Of a stretch of 64,000 bases of DNA, positions 15,101-30,100 are shown in pieces. Within the stretch, counting starts at the first letter, position 1; the number at the start of each line of letters is the position of its first letter. The stretch lies in NCBI GenBank assembly GCA_914767715.1, contig OU612067.1:23534162-23598161 (forward strand), written 5' to 3'. Under the pieces are notes generated by a model. The model ran no database searches. It was given only the letters and a program-made list of their open reading frames with translations, and had not been told where the DNA came from. A program made the position numbers and the translations under genes. The DNA comes from Membranipora membranacea. Lineage: Eukaryota; Bryozoa; Gymnolaemata; Cheilostomatida; Membraniporidae.

Positions 15101-18100
15101 ATGGGCAAATGCAATCTCCGGTTTTTTGGTCATGCCTATCCACAGTGATGAACTCCGGTGCATATAAAACCGGGGGGAACATCAAGGCTGGACAGTTCTG
15201 GTTGGAAAGCCCTTGGAGCATGTTTTCTGGTATGGTATAGATTGCTTTTCTGGTATCTAACTTAGTTTATTACTCAAAAATACAAATTGATTTTGATGTC
15301 GAAAAGGCATCTCAACTATGAGTCATTAGTAAATTGAATTAATACCTACTTGTCACAAAATTCTAAATACAAATGTTGTGGATAGATTTGATCAGATAAA
15401 CAAAACAATTTTTGTAAGGAGTTGCCTTCTTCCTCAATAGGGGGAAGTTAACTCCATACAAAATAAAACATGCGCAAAATGAATAAAATAGTGGTGTCTG
15501 TTCTGCTTGGGTATTCGGCCCCAAGTGGGTCGAATATGCGACATAAGTCTGGTGCCCCGAGTGAATTTGGACTTACGACCTTCAAGTTTTGAGACTGATT
15601 TGCGATCATGCTGCATTATTGTCATGATATCCACTTTATTTAGCATCGATCTAGAGTAATATCCATGTGAGTACTTGTAGCAGTATCATTTTTTTTCTCT
15701 CAGTATTAATTCAGCGTCTCTTAGTATTAATCCAGTGAGACGACAGCTGTAGTTTTGTTGCCACAGTTAGTCATAATTGAGTTGTCGTTATCCATTTCTC
15801 AGGATGTGTGGATGATATTTCTTCTTCTCTTCATGCTGTAGTGCTGGCGTGATGCTTGTCATTTTAGCGACCAGCATGATTGTTTGTTTCCAGTGCCTGT
15901 AATAATAAGAGTTGTAAGGCGTTAATCACTCATCAACACATTCACATTTTGTATCAGCTAGACGTTTTATAGGACATTAACATTATTATTCTATTCTCTA
16001 GAGATAATTAATGCTGGATAAGATTGTATTCAAACGACCTTCCCCGAGCCGAGCCAGACATTTAACTAAAGAGAGATTAATCACCCATTACAACGTAAGT
16101 TGACAAAACAGCCTTTACCTCACCAGACTAAGCCTTGAGAAAATTATGAGGTTTGAAATTTCTTTTGAGAAGACTAAATTACAACCATGGACAACAAAAA
16201 TGTTTAAAAATAATGGAAAAACTGGGACGGATTAACAAAATATTTATAAGGATACTGGGAAAATATTATTATTACTATGGAGGAAAAAATTGGTGGACAA
16301 ATTGAAAGGAAAATAGGAGGAAAATTATGGAAAATTGAAACCGGGGAGCTCCAGCGTCAACTAATCACTCCATTTGTATGGAATAGGCCTATAGGGCTAG
16401 TTGTCAGAGGCTACAGACTAATCAAATCAATATGCGTTATTATTTGAGTTAATATCATTCCTTCATTAAAGATTGTCTGAATCTGGCTCAATCTGACAAC
16501 TGGTCTGACTCTGTACACTTTGGGGGATTGATTGTCCATATGTTATACAAAGAGGATATAAAGGAGGTATAAGGAGGATATTTATTTTATAGGATTTTTT
16601 TTTATTATTTTCAAGTTTTTTTTGTCAAAAATCAGGCGCTTTCAATCTTCTGATTACAGGATGAAACTTCAAAACTATTAGCAATTTTCCGTTCGGTTAG
16701 TTGTTTTGCCAGTGTTCAGAGTTTAGTGCACTAATTTTCTATACAATTTGAAGAGCTTTATTTTTGTCACCAGTATCTTTTTTAAATTTGGAGGTAAAAA
16801 GTTTAAACTAGAGAAACATTTATACTCCCATGTTCATGCAAGTTTGATTATGATTTTTACAAACAGAATATAAACATTTATAGCTGGTCTCAAAACTCAA
16901 CACGCAATGACATTTCATACAAACCCCTTCGGTAGAATGGGATCCTTTAACCACTGCCACAGGTAAGTGATGCTAACAATAGGAAGTTATTATAAGAAAA
17001 TTGCGCAATAATGGAAATTGATAGACATTGCTATGTGTTTTCAGCCATCCAAATTTTGTGAACAAGTTACCCAGCAACATACCTGTCACAAGTGACGAAT
17101 GCCTTAAAGTGTCCTGTCACCGTACCTGATCAGTCGGTCAGCTTACAGGGTCTCATGGTGTTTTCACTACCAAAAACAAATTGGGAATGAATATAAATAT
17201 TACTGTTTTTATGGACATGTTTCTGTAGGAACTTGCGAGTTGACTGGTACCAATGTATTTGAAAGACAAGGCAAAACACTGGAGATTAGTGTAGGTGACT
17301 TGTAAGGTTGTTTAAAAAAGGATGGTTATTGTCGGCTCGGGATGTTTCAACGGTCATTTGGGAAACTTATAAGTATTACAGTCATATTGCTGCGAACCTA
17401 TCAGCAACATAGAATGCACATGTACTTGATATAAAAACTTAATGTACGTACCTTGTCACCCGCTAGGGGATCATCTGTTCAGTTGTATGTCTAATAATGA
17501 TTAAGATATCGTAGTTGATTGCCAGAAGCTTCGCTTCCAAATTAGCAATCTCCATAGTGTATGGCCTCATTAATTACTAAGCTAGTTAACTAAGTGCTGA
17601 AGTTAGCTTCGTGTTGAAGTCTACTGCACAGCACAATTAACACAAGTAGTTAGTTTCCATAGCAATAGGTATGATTGATGAGTAATATCTAATTTAATAA
17701 AATGTCTCATGTATTAGGGGGTTAAATGCTACTAAACCTGCTTACGGCATAATTTCGCTTGACTTCCGCTCTGATGTTATCAAACTTATTTCAAGTAAAT
17801 TAATTCACGGTTGACTATCAGTAGGCTTGAATCCCCATTGCAGGCGTATCAACCACAACCATGCATAGAAATATAGGAACTAATTAAGAAGGCATGTCGG
17901 ATGGTGTATCATCACTATCACCTGTTATTAGGACAAGAATATAAGATTTAAGATGTGCATAGGAGTTTTCACGGTCATTTGGGAGTCAACGTTTGTGATT
18001 TATCATTTATTTAGGTAACTATTTAAGGGAGGTCTTAGTATTGTATGTTTATGTTGTTTATCTATAATGGTTACTCTTAGTGCTTTGTTAAAAATCAGGG

Positions 18101-21100
18101 CGAAACTTTAGCTAGTTGTTTTTTGAAATTCCAAGTAATTGTAAACACGGATATCTCTGTATGTTAGTAAAACTGGTTTTATGAACTGACCACTTTGGAC
18201 AAGCTTAATTACCAAGTTAGAGGGCCTGTTAACAGTGTGCGGCATCTTCTCTAGCAAAAGAGACAAGAAGCAAAAGAGACAAGCAGCAAAAGAGACGAGA
18301 GGTAGTAGCACCTTAAAGGGGCCCTTATCAGCCTGCAGGCTCTCAGTATCAATAAACCTAACTAAAACAGCAATACACCAGTGGCCAGTAAGCATTGCAA
18401 TCCTTGTGTTTTAAAAAACAACCACTGGTTCTGGCAACACTACTAGCCTCAATAGCCTAAATAACATTAGTAGAATATGGGATGGAGTTTTGATTAGCAC
18501 TTCACCTATTGATGTAGGAGGGATGACTCTCCGTTAGCATTAGTTTCATACACATTGGATATTTCATGAACTAAGAATAAGTTAGGATAAGGTGTTTGAA
18601 GTAATTAAATAAATGAAGATAAATTATGCTATTAATTTGTTTTTGTATTGGGTAAATGAGAATTTATGGATTCAAACAAACATTTAAATCTAATTCTAAA
18701 ATTAGGCCAATGACCTTGTCTGTCAAGTTTGGATTGCGGGGACTTTACAGCTTTGGTTGTAAGATTACTCCGATATTGTGGCAATGTATCCTACTGTTCA
18801 GTGATGTGCAGGTTTTTGGGGAAGGGGCCCAGAAGAACTGTTCAATTTTGTTTCACTATACTCAGTATTCAGTGTCAATAAACATTTCTTAAGAATTGCC
18901 TTTCACAGCGTCTTGTCGCTCCCTGACTGTCACATGCGGGAATAATCTTTCATGTAGGGTTTGGGTTTCCCTTTCACCTGATGGTAGGGCCTAAGTCACT
19001 CGCGACTATGATTCCGTTGTAGTGCAATTACTGTGAGCCTTCCAATATAAAGCAATCAGGGAGGCAAACGGGGATTTCGAGCCTACGTTGGTAGGGTGAG
19101 CTTCATGATCACAGGCATTCCAAACTTTGAATCGGCGAGATATTGATGTTGTATTCACTTTGAATTGAGTTCTTCTTACAAGGCCACTCCCAGAGACTGC
19201 TGATTTGGGCAGCGGTGGATATTGTTATGCTAAGAACGGTGGGGGAGTATGACTGTAATTTGAATTTTACAGGGCTCACAACAGAATTCTCGGTTTTCAA
19301 AGTCATTGGTCAGTGTCATTTTTCTGTTAGTTGTTTGTTAGTTGAAAAATTTTAATTCACCAAAAAGGGGGTAGAGCAAAAAATAAGGATTAGCATTCAT
19401 CAGCTTGAAATTTGGTTGATGAATCAGTAATTTCCATCGGTACCTATCCATTATCCAACATTGAGAGTACCTTACCATTTGTAATTGAGTATTTTCCAGT
19501 AGCAGTAGGTTAAAGTTATAGTAATGATAGTTATCAAAGTTGTAAATTAGGTTTAAGTTATTATTAAATAATTATACTCCCACATTCACAATTAGAAGAA
19601 GTTTTCTTGTAACCAGGATCTGTCAGTTGACAACTCCAAGTTATGAAAAATAACATGAAGTATAAAGTATCAAGTATAAAGTATGAAGTATAACGTTAAA
19701 AGTATAGAGTATAAAAATATTTACTAGTTTTATCAGGGGGTTATTTCAGCGCGCCCTAGCCCCATCCTGTGGGTGTATAGTGAATTAAGTTGAACTGATC
19801 TACCAAAAGTTTTCAAAACATGTTTCATTAGGTTAGTTTACCTGATAACCATTCCATGCTATTTTCTGTGGTTTTCCATGGAATGCCTTGCATTCCGGGT
19901 CAACTGATTTGTTTTCAGTGATGCCGCGAAGACGGCCGAGGGGTAATGAGGGAGTGCCAGTACTCAGAACACATAATGGACAATGGTGAGCCAGCTATCT
20001 TGATGAGCCAGGGGGTTCTTTATTGAATTGATCTAATTAGCTTGACGTATCTATAATGTTGATAAGGTTTGTAAAGTTTTAGAAAGTCTTCTCATGTGTT
20101 TTAAGGGAAATAATTGTCGCATAAAAATATGAGTTTTATTTGTGTCATCACACAGGAGGGCACAACTCTGAATTGAGTGCTAAGACTTGTCCATTATGCG
20201 CATTACTCCGGATATACTTAGGGTTATATATTAGGAAGTGAGAAATGACTGCAGGCTCTCAGTATCAACAAACCCAACTTAATCAACAATACACAAGTGG
20301 TCAGTAAGCTAATGGGACATATCAACCATCATGAAATAACAATGTCTGACCATACTAATTCAAAATACTACCAATACGTTCTCATTTCTAAATTAAAATA
20401 TGTTGGGAGTTATCCTGTCATATAAATATAGAAGATAACTGCCTTTTGCGATATGTATCAAAGGTTAATCTGACAAACAAAGATTGCCTCTCTGAGAGAA
20501 CCCTTGTAATTTGATTGTTGGTATAATATACATAAAGTACAGATTCAGTTCAGTACAAGATACTCTGTTAGCTATCTGCACCTGTCAGGTATAATTCTTT
20601 GTCAAGAGGTGTTCGATATTCTGTTATAAGACTTTGTAGCAGAAACTGACAAATATTGAGTGTGTTTGATTTGTCTCGTAGAAAGTATATTAACAAGAAA
20701 ATATAATTCTATTTAGTTGTTCTTTAAGTTGTGACCAGCAGCTCAAATCACCGGAGTGATTATCCAGGGTTTTGTCTGATGAGAACACATTCTGACATTT
20801 CTGACATTTAAATTCTAGTATAAAACTAGGACTGTAACAAAACTATTAAGCGATTAATTGACACCCTCTTATCAACATTTATAAACCAGACCTGAATCCT
20901 AAGCTACTGAAAAGTTGCCAGCAACTCCCCATAATAATAATTATCATGATAATATATTTTGTTACAAATAAACACACAGAGAAGACGATACGGTTACAGT
21001 ATATGATGAGTGATGGTAAGATAGACGATATGACTCACCTTTCAGGTAGACTTCTCAAGTCACACGCAGACACATCTATACTCTTAAGTGACCTCATCCC

Positions 21101-24100
21101 TCCTAATCCTTCAGGTAATGTCTGTAGGTGCCCATTATCATATAGACTTAACACCTCCAGTTCAGTCAGTGAGCGAATGCTGTGGGGATAAAAATTTCAT
21201 ACAATAATTATATATAGTTTTCAAACTTAGATTTTATTACTGCCACTGACTGAGAGGAAAATTAACAACAATGATAATCACTGGATTTCTTATTTTTGGT
21301 ATATTAATTTTATATTAAATTTAACCCAATTTTGCATACCAGTACCACTAACAAAAAATAGGTTGAGACTTAGGACAACCTTAATTACCAAGCTAGGGGG
21401 CCCGTCAAACGTGTGAGGCGCCTTCTCTGACACAAAGGACAAGACGCAAAAGAGACGAGAGACAGTGCCCTGCTAAAGGGGCACTTATCAGCATGTAGGC
21501 TCTCAGTATGAATAAAACAACTAAAACAACAATACACCAGTTCTCAGTAAGCATTACAAAGAGTTAATAGAGAGTTTCTTTTCCTGTTGTTTTATAAAAT
21601 CTCATTTCTACAATTAACTATGTTAGGAGATATCTTGTCACATAAATAGAGAAGATAACTGCCTTTTGTCACGTGTATCAAAGGTTAATTTGACAATAAA
21701 AGATATTCTGAGACAACCCATGTATTTGAATTATTAGTATAAGATATATATATAGTACAGATTCAGTTCAGTACATGATACCCTGTTATCTATCTGCACC
21801 TGACAGTGTCTATGATTTGAAAGATATGTAATGAAATTGTAAAAAGTATATTAACAAGAAAATATAAATCCATTGCCTTGTTCCTTCAATTGTGACCAGC
21901 ATCTCAAATCGCCGGAGCAATTCCCCGGTTTTTTTTCTGATGAGAACATATTTATCTTTTAATGATCACCTTTTTTCACATTTAAATCCTAGTATAGAAC
22001 TAGGACTGTAACAAAACTATTAAGCGATTAATTGACACCCTCTTATCAACATTTATTAACCACACCTGAATCCTAACCTACTGTAAAGTTGCCAGCAACT
22101 CCCCATAATAATGATAATCATGATAATATATTTTGTTACAAATAAACACAGAGAGTCACAGTGTATGATGAGTGATGGTAAAATAGAGGATATGACTCCT
22201 CCAGTTCGGTCAGTGAGCAGATGCTGAGGGAACGAAAATTACATTCAATAATAATATGTAGTTTTCCGACTTAAATTTTATTACTGCCACTGGCTGAGAA
22301 GAAAATTAAGAACAATGGTAATCACAGGATTTCTAATGTTTGGTAAAATAATTTTATAGCAATTTATATCCAATTTTGCATACCAGTACCGCTAACAAAA
22401 AGAAGGTTGAGAGTTTAGACAAGCTTAATTACCAAGTTAGAGGGCCTGTTAACAGTGCGAGGCATCTTCTCTAGCAAAAGAGACAAGAAGCAAAAGAGAC
22501 GAGAGGCAGTGACATGTTAAAGGGGCACTTATTAGCCTGCAGGCTCTCAGTACAAACGAACCTAACTAAAACAACAATACACCAGTGGCCAGTAAGCATT
22601 ACAAGAATCCTGGTGTTTTAAAAAACAATACTACCAACACATTCTCAATCCTAAAAATAAATATGTTGAGCGTTATCCTGCCTTGTAATTATAGAAGATA
22701 ATTGCCTTTTGCCATGTGTATCAAAGGCTAATTTGACAATTAAAAAAGATTCTGAGAGAACCCATGTACTTTTATTATTAGTGAAAGATATATAAAGTAC
22801 AGATTCAGTTCATTACATGATATCCTGTTATCTATCTGCACCTGGCAGGTACATATCCAGCTTTGTCAACAGGTATTAGAGATTCAGCCATGAGACTGCG
22901 TAGCAAAAACTGACAAATATTGAGTTGTTTAGTTTACAATGTATGATATGTTTTGTAGAATATAATTACTTATTGGCTGCAATTAGGATATTCATGATCA
23001 AAAAATGTGGATTTGCTCGGTTTGTTTTTGTGATGAAATTTTCACCCTGTGTGGTATGCTCTATGATATAACTTCATCTAGCATGGTCTCTGGATACAGC
23101 AGTTTCAGTTAGTCTCAGTCAACCATGATTTCATTTGAGTATCTTAAAATTACATATCGATAACATTTTTGTGACAGTAACTGAGATATTGTTAGGTAGT
23201 AAAACGTATGCAGAGGTTGCTATGTAATGATTAACAACAACACAAAAAACACCAGCTGGCTGTTTTATAAGTGATAGATTAGATATTGTGTAAAAGTACA
23301 GAAATGTGACAGGGACTACTGATAACTAGCATTCTGAAATGGCAGTGAGGAATTTAGAATGTCATAATTCTGACGACAGCTTCATGTGGCGAATCCCAAC
23401 TAAAATAAGGGTTGGTATTTCAGTATAAATATTCATTAAACGAAATCATCTTATACAAATTTGATGAAACCATGAAAGCACTCTCCCAAAATTTGTTAAA
23501 AGTTTGTATATTATGTGTTATATAATACCCAAGTGCAATGCGTGAATACCATAATATTTTGACATTAATTTTGATGATCACACATAAAAAGATGGAATTT
23601 TCACCCTCCTTGCAAACAACTGAATATACAGACGGGAATCCCAAGATACTGTTTAGTTGCCAGCAACAAGGCACAATAATAATGAATATGATAATATATT
23701 TTGTTACAAATAAACACAGAGAGGAGACGATACAATAACAGTATATGATGAGTGATTGTAAGATAGAGGATATGACTCACCTCCCTGGTAACCTTCTCAG
23801 GTCACAGAGAGACACTTTTATATTCTTAGTGACCTCATCCCTCCTAATCCTTTAGGTAATGTCTGAAGTCTGGGATTACGGTGTGTATCTAACACCTCCA
23901 GTTCAGATTTGATTACTGTCACTGACTGAGAAGAACATTACCAACAATGATAATCACGGGATTTCTAATGTTTGGTAAAATAATTTTATATTGACTCATT
24001 TGCAATTTTGCATACCAGTACCACTAAGAAAAAGTAGGTTGAGACTTTGGACAACCTTAATTACCAAGTTAGGAGGCCTGTTAAAAGTGTGAGGCACTTT

Positions 24101-27100
24101 CTTTAACAAAAGAAAAGAGAAGCAAAAGAGACGAGAAGCAAAAGAGACGAGAGGCAGTGACACCTTAAAGGGGCACCTATCAGCCTATAGGCTCTCAGTA
24201 TGAATAAACCTAACTAAAACATCAATACACCAGTGGTCAGTAAGCAATACAAACGGTAAATAGAGAATCTCTTTATCCTGCATTTTAAAAACAAATTTTC
24301 TGATAAGGATGTAAATGCTTGGCCGTGCTGATTATGAATACTACCGATAGGTTCTCATTTCTAAATTTCAATATGATGGGAGTTATATTGTAATATAAAT
24401 AGAGTAGATAACTGCCTTTTACCATGTGTATCAAAGGTTTTTTTTTACTAGTTCAGTACATGATACTCTGTTATCTATCTGCACCTGACAGGTACATATT
24501 TTTTGTCAACAGATGTTAGCTATTCTGCTGTAAGACTTTGTAGGAAAACTGACAATGATATTGAGTTGTTTTGTTTACAGTGTTTGATGTGTCTTGTAGA
24601 ATATAATCACTTATTGGCTGCAGTTAAGATATTCATGGTCATATATTCTGGATTTGCTCGGTGTTTTTTGTGATGAAATTTTCATCCTGTGTGGTATGCT
24701 CCATGATACTATGTGTGGTCAGTTAGTAATACAAACAGTATATAGAAATTTCTTATCTTAGTGTTTTAAAAAAAGTACTACCGATACGTTCTCATTTCTA
24801 AAATTAAATATGTTGGGAGTTATCCCGTCTTATGAATAGAGAAGATAACGGCCTTTTACCGTACGTATCACAGAATAATTTGACAATAAAACAGATTCTG
24901 AGAGAACCCTTGCACTCAAATGACAAGTGCAGATATATGAATTGAAGATTCTGTTCAGTACATGATACCCTGTTATACCTATTTGTTAGGCGTTATCCTA
25001 TCATAAAAATAGGGAAGATAACTGCCTTTTGCCATGTGTATCAAAGGTTAATTTGATAATAAAATATATTCTGAGAGAACCATTGTGTTTCAATTACTGG
25101 TGAATGATATATAAAGTAAAGATTCAGTTCAGTACATGATACCCTGTTATCTATCTGCACCTGGCAGGTACATATCCAGCTTTGTCAACAGGTGTTAGAG
25201 ACTCAGCCATGATACTTTGTAGGGAAAACTGACTAATATGAGTTGTTTTGTTTATAATGCTATGGTCCAAAACTCTAGAGTTACTTGGTTTATTTAAAAA
25301 CCGTGATCTCAATCAAGTTTGTTGAAACTGAACATTGGAAATATTTTTGTAACAGTCACCTACATAATTGTTAGGAGGTAAAACATATCCCACGGTCAAA
25401 TAATGATCAATGATCACCGAAGGGGTCTCATCACATATTCTATGGTATCTACACCTGCTGTTTTGTTGTCAGTCACAGATGAGACCTCATGGATTAGTAC
25501 ATAAAAGTGACAGGAACTACTGATAACTATCAGTGTGGTATGGTAGTGATGACTTTTGGATCTCATAATTCTGGCTACATCCTCATGTGGTGAGGCCCAA
25601 ATGAGATGAGAGAGGATAAATGGTATTGGTGATGGTATGTTTTGAAAGATTGTAATGTGGAAAGAATACAAAACACTAAGATATCTTCGTCCTTATAATT
25701 GTGACCAGCACATTAGGGCTTATTAGACCATCCTACTTAACGAGCCCTCTAAGGCTCAGGCAGCCCTTGAGGAGCTGTCATGCTTATCAATTTCCCACTT
25801 GTGTCGACCACTGTTTTTTGATGAGGCAGTTGCAGCGGAACTGTAATAGGGTCAATCAAAGACATACCAAACAACACATGTTTACCAACTGTTCCAAACA
25901 GACCAGGCTAGAATGAACAGCTTCCCTGTACCAAACCAGATACAAAGTTTTGCACAGGTAATTATGCCAGAAAATGTAATCTTTTGATGACAAGTCATTG
26001 CCCTTAATCTAAGACCGTTCCTGAATCCGAACTGTTTTATTCATTTGTTTAATAACGCAAACCTCTATGGATGAACAAGTGGTAAACTCACACGGGTAGG
26101 GGGTAGGGGTTTTGCAGGTATAAATTTTACCTGCAACACCTAGCTGACCAAACTTGAGCCTGAAAAACGGCTTTCCCCAAATATTTGCCAAGGTCTTAAC
26201 AATTTATCGCACTATGTCACAAAAGCTACATTGTGCGGATCTCTGAGATTGCATTCTATATAGTGATGTTTTAAAGTAGATATTAAAAAATCTATGTCAT
26301 TAAAAAGTCATATTAATATAAATTTTAGAGAAGATCTCTTTCTCTTTACCTCCTGCATGATAAATAACCGATAAGCTAGACATAATCAAATATGAAAACC
26401 TGAAAAGAGGTCACCCAGGGACAGGACACTTATGTATCATTCTAGTATCACAATGTGATTGATAAAACAGGCTCACCAAAAAAGACAATCTCACAGGGAC
26501 AGTGTATGATGTGGTGATACGATTGTGGATATGACTCACCTTTCTGGCAATCTACTCAGACCACACGATCTCAATCCTAACCTCTTCAATGTTCTCAGCT
26601 CGCAGAGTCTATCAGGTAGGCTGTGTAGAGAGTTATGTGATAAATCTAATGACTCCAGTTCCGTCAGTGAGAGGATACTGCAGATAAATATTAAATTTGA
26701 CAATTAATTAATACTGTTCATGATAATTTTACAAATTTACCTACAAGGCGCATTAATTACATCATATATAACCGGTGCACAATATATATACTAAATATAT
26801 TTATATAAATTGGGTGGTGGAGAATGTATAGAAATGCCCGCGCATGGTGAATTATCACAATAGCTCAAGGTCGGTTAGCGTAATGGCCACGTATTTAATT
26901 TCTCGCTTCTAATCTTCCAGATTCATTTAACTCATGTCTCAGATCTCTAATCGCAAATATAACTACTATGTAGTAACCAGGTGTGTCATCTATTTTGAGC
27001 CCAAATAGCCTGTTATTGCCAAACTTTACTTGTTCACATATTTTGTCTTTCACCATTAGACTTTTTCAGGGATGCTTTCTGGTTCCAGAACCCCGATAGT

Positions 27101-30100
27101 TAGGTTACATCAGGAAATCTGCTCAAGCTTAAAGGAATGATAACTCCAGCAATATATAAATTATTTTGAATGACTGAATTTATATCACCTGACATTGGCT
27201 TTCCAAATTAATAACTGAATAACGTACATTAAAAATTTTTTTGATTCGAAACAAACTGTAATAGGGTCAAACAAAAACATACCAAACAACACATGTTTAC
27301 CAACTGTTCCAAACAGACCAGGCTAGAATGAACAGCTTCCCTGTACCAAACCAGAAACAAAGTTTTGCACAGGTAATTATGCCAGAAAATGTAATCTTTT
27401 GATGACAAGTCATTGCCCTTAATCTAAGACCGTTCCTGAATCCGAACTGTTTTATACGTTGTTTAATAACGCAAACCTCTATGGATGAACAAGTGGTAAA
27501 TTCACACGGGTAGAGGTAGGGGTTTTGGAGGTATAATTTTTACCTGCAAAACTTAGCTGACCAAATTTGAGCCTGAAAAACCGTCTTCCCCAAAACTTTG
27601 CCAAGGTCTTAACAATTTATCGCAATATGTCACAAAAGCTACATTGTGCGGATCTCTGAGATTGCATTCTATATAGTGATGTTTTAAAGTAGGTATTAAA
27701 AAATGTATCTCATTAAACAGTCATATTAATATAAATTTTAGAGAAGATCTCTTTCTCTTTACCTCCTGCATAATAAATAACCGATAAGCTAGACATAATC
27801 AAATATGAAAACCTGAAAAGAGGTCACCCAGGGACAGGAAACTTACGTATCATTCTAGTATCACAATGTGATTGATAAAACAGGCTCACCAAAAGAGACA
27901 ATCTCATAGGGACAGTGTATGATGTGGTGATACGATTGTGGATATGACTCACCTTTCTGGCAATCTACTCAGATCACACCAATTCAAATCTAACCTCTTC
28001 AATGTTCTCAGCTCGCAGAGTCTATCAGGTAGGCTGTGTAGAGAGTTATATGATAAATCTAATGACTCCAGTTCTGTCAGTGAGAGGATACTACAGATAA
28101 ATATTAAATTTGACAATTGATTAATATTGTTTCATGTTAATTTTACAAATTTACCTACAAGGCACATTAATTACATCATATATAACTGGTGCATAATATA
28201 TATACTAAATATATTTATATAAATTGGGTGGTGGAGAATGTATAGAAATGCCAGCGCATGGTAAATTATCACAATAGCTCAAGGTCGGTTAGCGTAATGG
28301 CCACGTATTTAATTTTTTGCTTCTAATCTTCCAGATTCACTTAACTCATGTCTCAGATCTCTAATCGCAAATATAACTCCTATGTAGTAACCAGGTGTGT
28401 CATCTACTTTGAGCCCAAATAGCCTGTTATTGCCAAAACTTTACTTGTACACATATTTTGTTTTTCACCATTAGACTTTTTCAGGGATGCTTTCTGGTTC
28501 CAGAACCCCTATAGTTAGGTTACATCAGGAAATCTGCTCAAGCTTAAAGGGATGATAACTCCACCGATATATAATTTATTTTGAATGACTGAATTCATAT
28601 CACCTGACTTTGGCTTTCCAACTTAATAACTGAATAACACATTAAACATTTTTTTGTTCGGAACAAACTTGCAAATGTCATTGCACCTCAAATATATGGT
28701 ACCACTAACCGTTCTAACTGATCTGAGTGTGGTATACGTCCGAGTTTGAGTTGTTTCAGATGCGGAGCTATCTCATGTAGATTAGGTGGGATATTACCTT
28801 TTATCATCATTTGTGTAATTTGTATTCTCTGTGATACCTCTGTCAGCTCTTGTAATGTCATTGATGTCATAGACTTAAATGACATATCAGGTATGCGGTC
28901 AACTTGAGGTTGCCCAGCATGTCTGTACCAGACATGATAACCTAAAAGGTGAGTAATTACAGAAAACATTTGAGTTCTATATTAATGTTTTGTTTTTTTT
29001 AGTTTTCTGTGCTCACATTCGAACTCCAATAAGGATTACTTGATTTATAGAACATGATTTAGAGGGATAAACACATGTATTCCACTGTGAAGTGATCAAT
29101 ATGAGACCCAATACACTTTTAAGTTCTAAAACACTTCTGTAACAACAAGATAAGCGAGAAGACAATCAATTATTACAGAAAATCAATATGCATACTACAT
29201 TTACTTTTACTTTTTACTTTTTACTCTTTACTTTCATTTCCATTGGTATGCTGTAGGCCTAGTTGACCTTACAAAAACAGACACTCAAACACCATATATA
29301 TTATGTTTTCTGTGCCTTGAATGGATTTCATGAACTGGAGAAGGAACAACAATAATAATTATTCCAGGAGTCAGTTGTTGATTAAGAAAACAAATTGCAC
29401 GCTTTACAAGTTTGTAATTTGACTTGACTATGTTTATTATAAACTAGCCTATACTCAGTATGACGCCAAAGGTGAGATTCTTGGAAAGAGAATCAAGTGT
29501 GTATGCCAATAAATCAAGGGTAGGAGTTACTTCCTTCACAATCATGTACTCTGCTCTTTCATTTATATCAACACAGCCGCAAAATTTAGAAAACTGGTTG
29601 CTATCAACAGAGGTATTTATAGTTTTATGAGTCTCACCTTGACCTTCTTCCTCAGTGTTTCTCCTCAGCTCACTCTCCCTAGCACTGTCTGCCCAACTAG
29701 GATCCTCATTCTGCGATGTCATTTCTGCGATATATAAAATGTTTATTTGGCATATTATAAATGGTGAGAGAATATACCCACTTATATATATCATTTGCAG
29801 TATTGAGCTTCACAACTTCTCTGCAGTTTACTAACAGTTTCTTCACCATGTGGCAAAAAACTTGAGTTGTAGATTAGAGAAGCTTTAAAAATAGAACAAT
29901 ACCAATACATCTTTGGGGCTCCCTGCACACAATGCTGTCTTCAATTTCTTCAGAGAAAATAGAACAATCTTCAATTTCAAAAGGCTAATCTTCAGAATAA
30001 ATTCTTCAAAACAACTGGACTCGAGATAAAACTGCTGTACCTTACTGCCTGTGAGAACTGAAAGAGCAAGTTTATTAGTTAATGAAGGTGATCATTTTTT

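Larger units (their letters stand above)
7690..25700. repeat. Array of duplicated LRR-exon/intron units in the ROCO gene
   Basis: A unit of up to about 1.8 kb recurs in whole or part. Landmarks along the plus strand are gttttccgacttagatttt next to the exon acceptor, a gagacgagaggcagtg block, ctgcaggctctcagtat, gattcagttcagtacatga, accctgtgtggtatgctct, and tttgttacaaataaacacag before the next exon donor. Copies or pieces begin near 8115, 9950/10505, 12830, 18170 (fragment), 20220, 21215, 22260 and 23905. Some keep an intact LRR exon (9776, 12655, 21039). Others have lost or damaged it (near 8115, 14760, 22199 and 23781). Similarity extends deep into the introns, so the duplications are fairly recent. 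Confidence 0.85.
25841..28669. repeat. 1.4-kb tandem duplication, each copy with one LRR exon
   Basis: Copy 1 is 25841-27255 and copy 2 is 27256-28669. They are nearly identical over about 1.41 kb, starting at ctgtaatagggtca and ending at gaacaaact. Each carries one 138-nt LRR exon with the same splice sites. High identity of intron and exon points to a recent head-to-tail duplication that added one exon to the ROCO gene. Confidence 0.9.

Noticed and set aside
29200-29240. Short tttacttttt repeats considered as a CRISPR-like or regulatory array
   Set aside because: Simple low-complexity sequence in an intron; no spacer-repeat structure.
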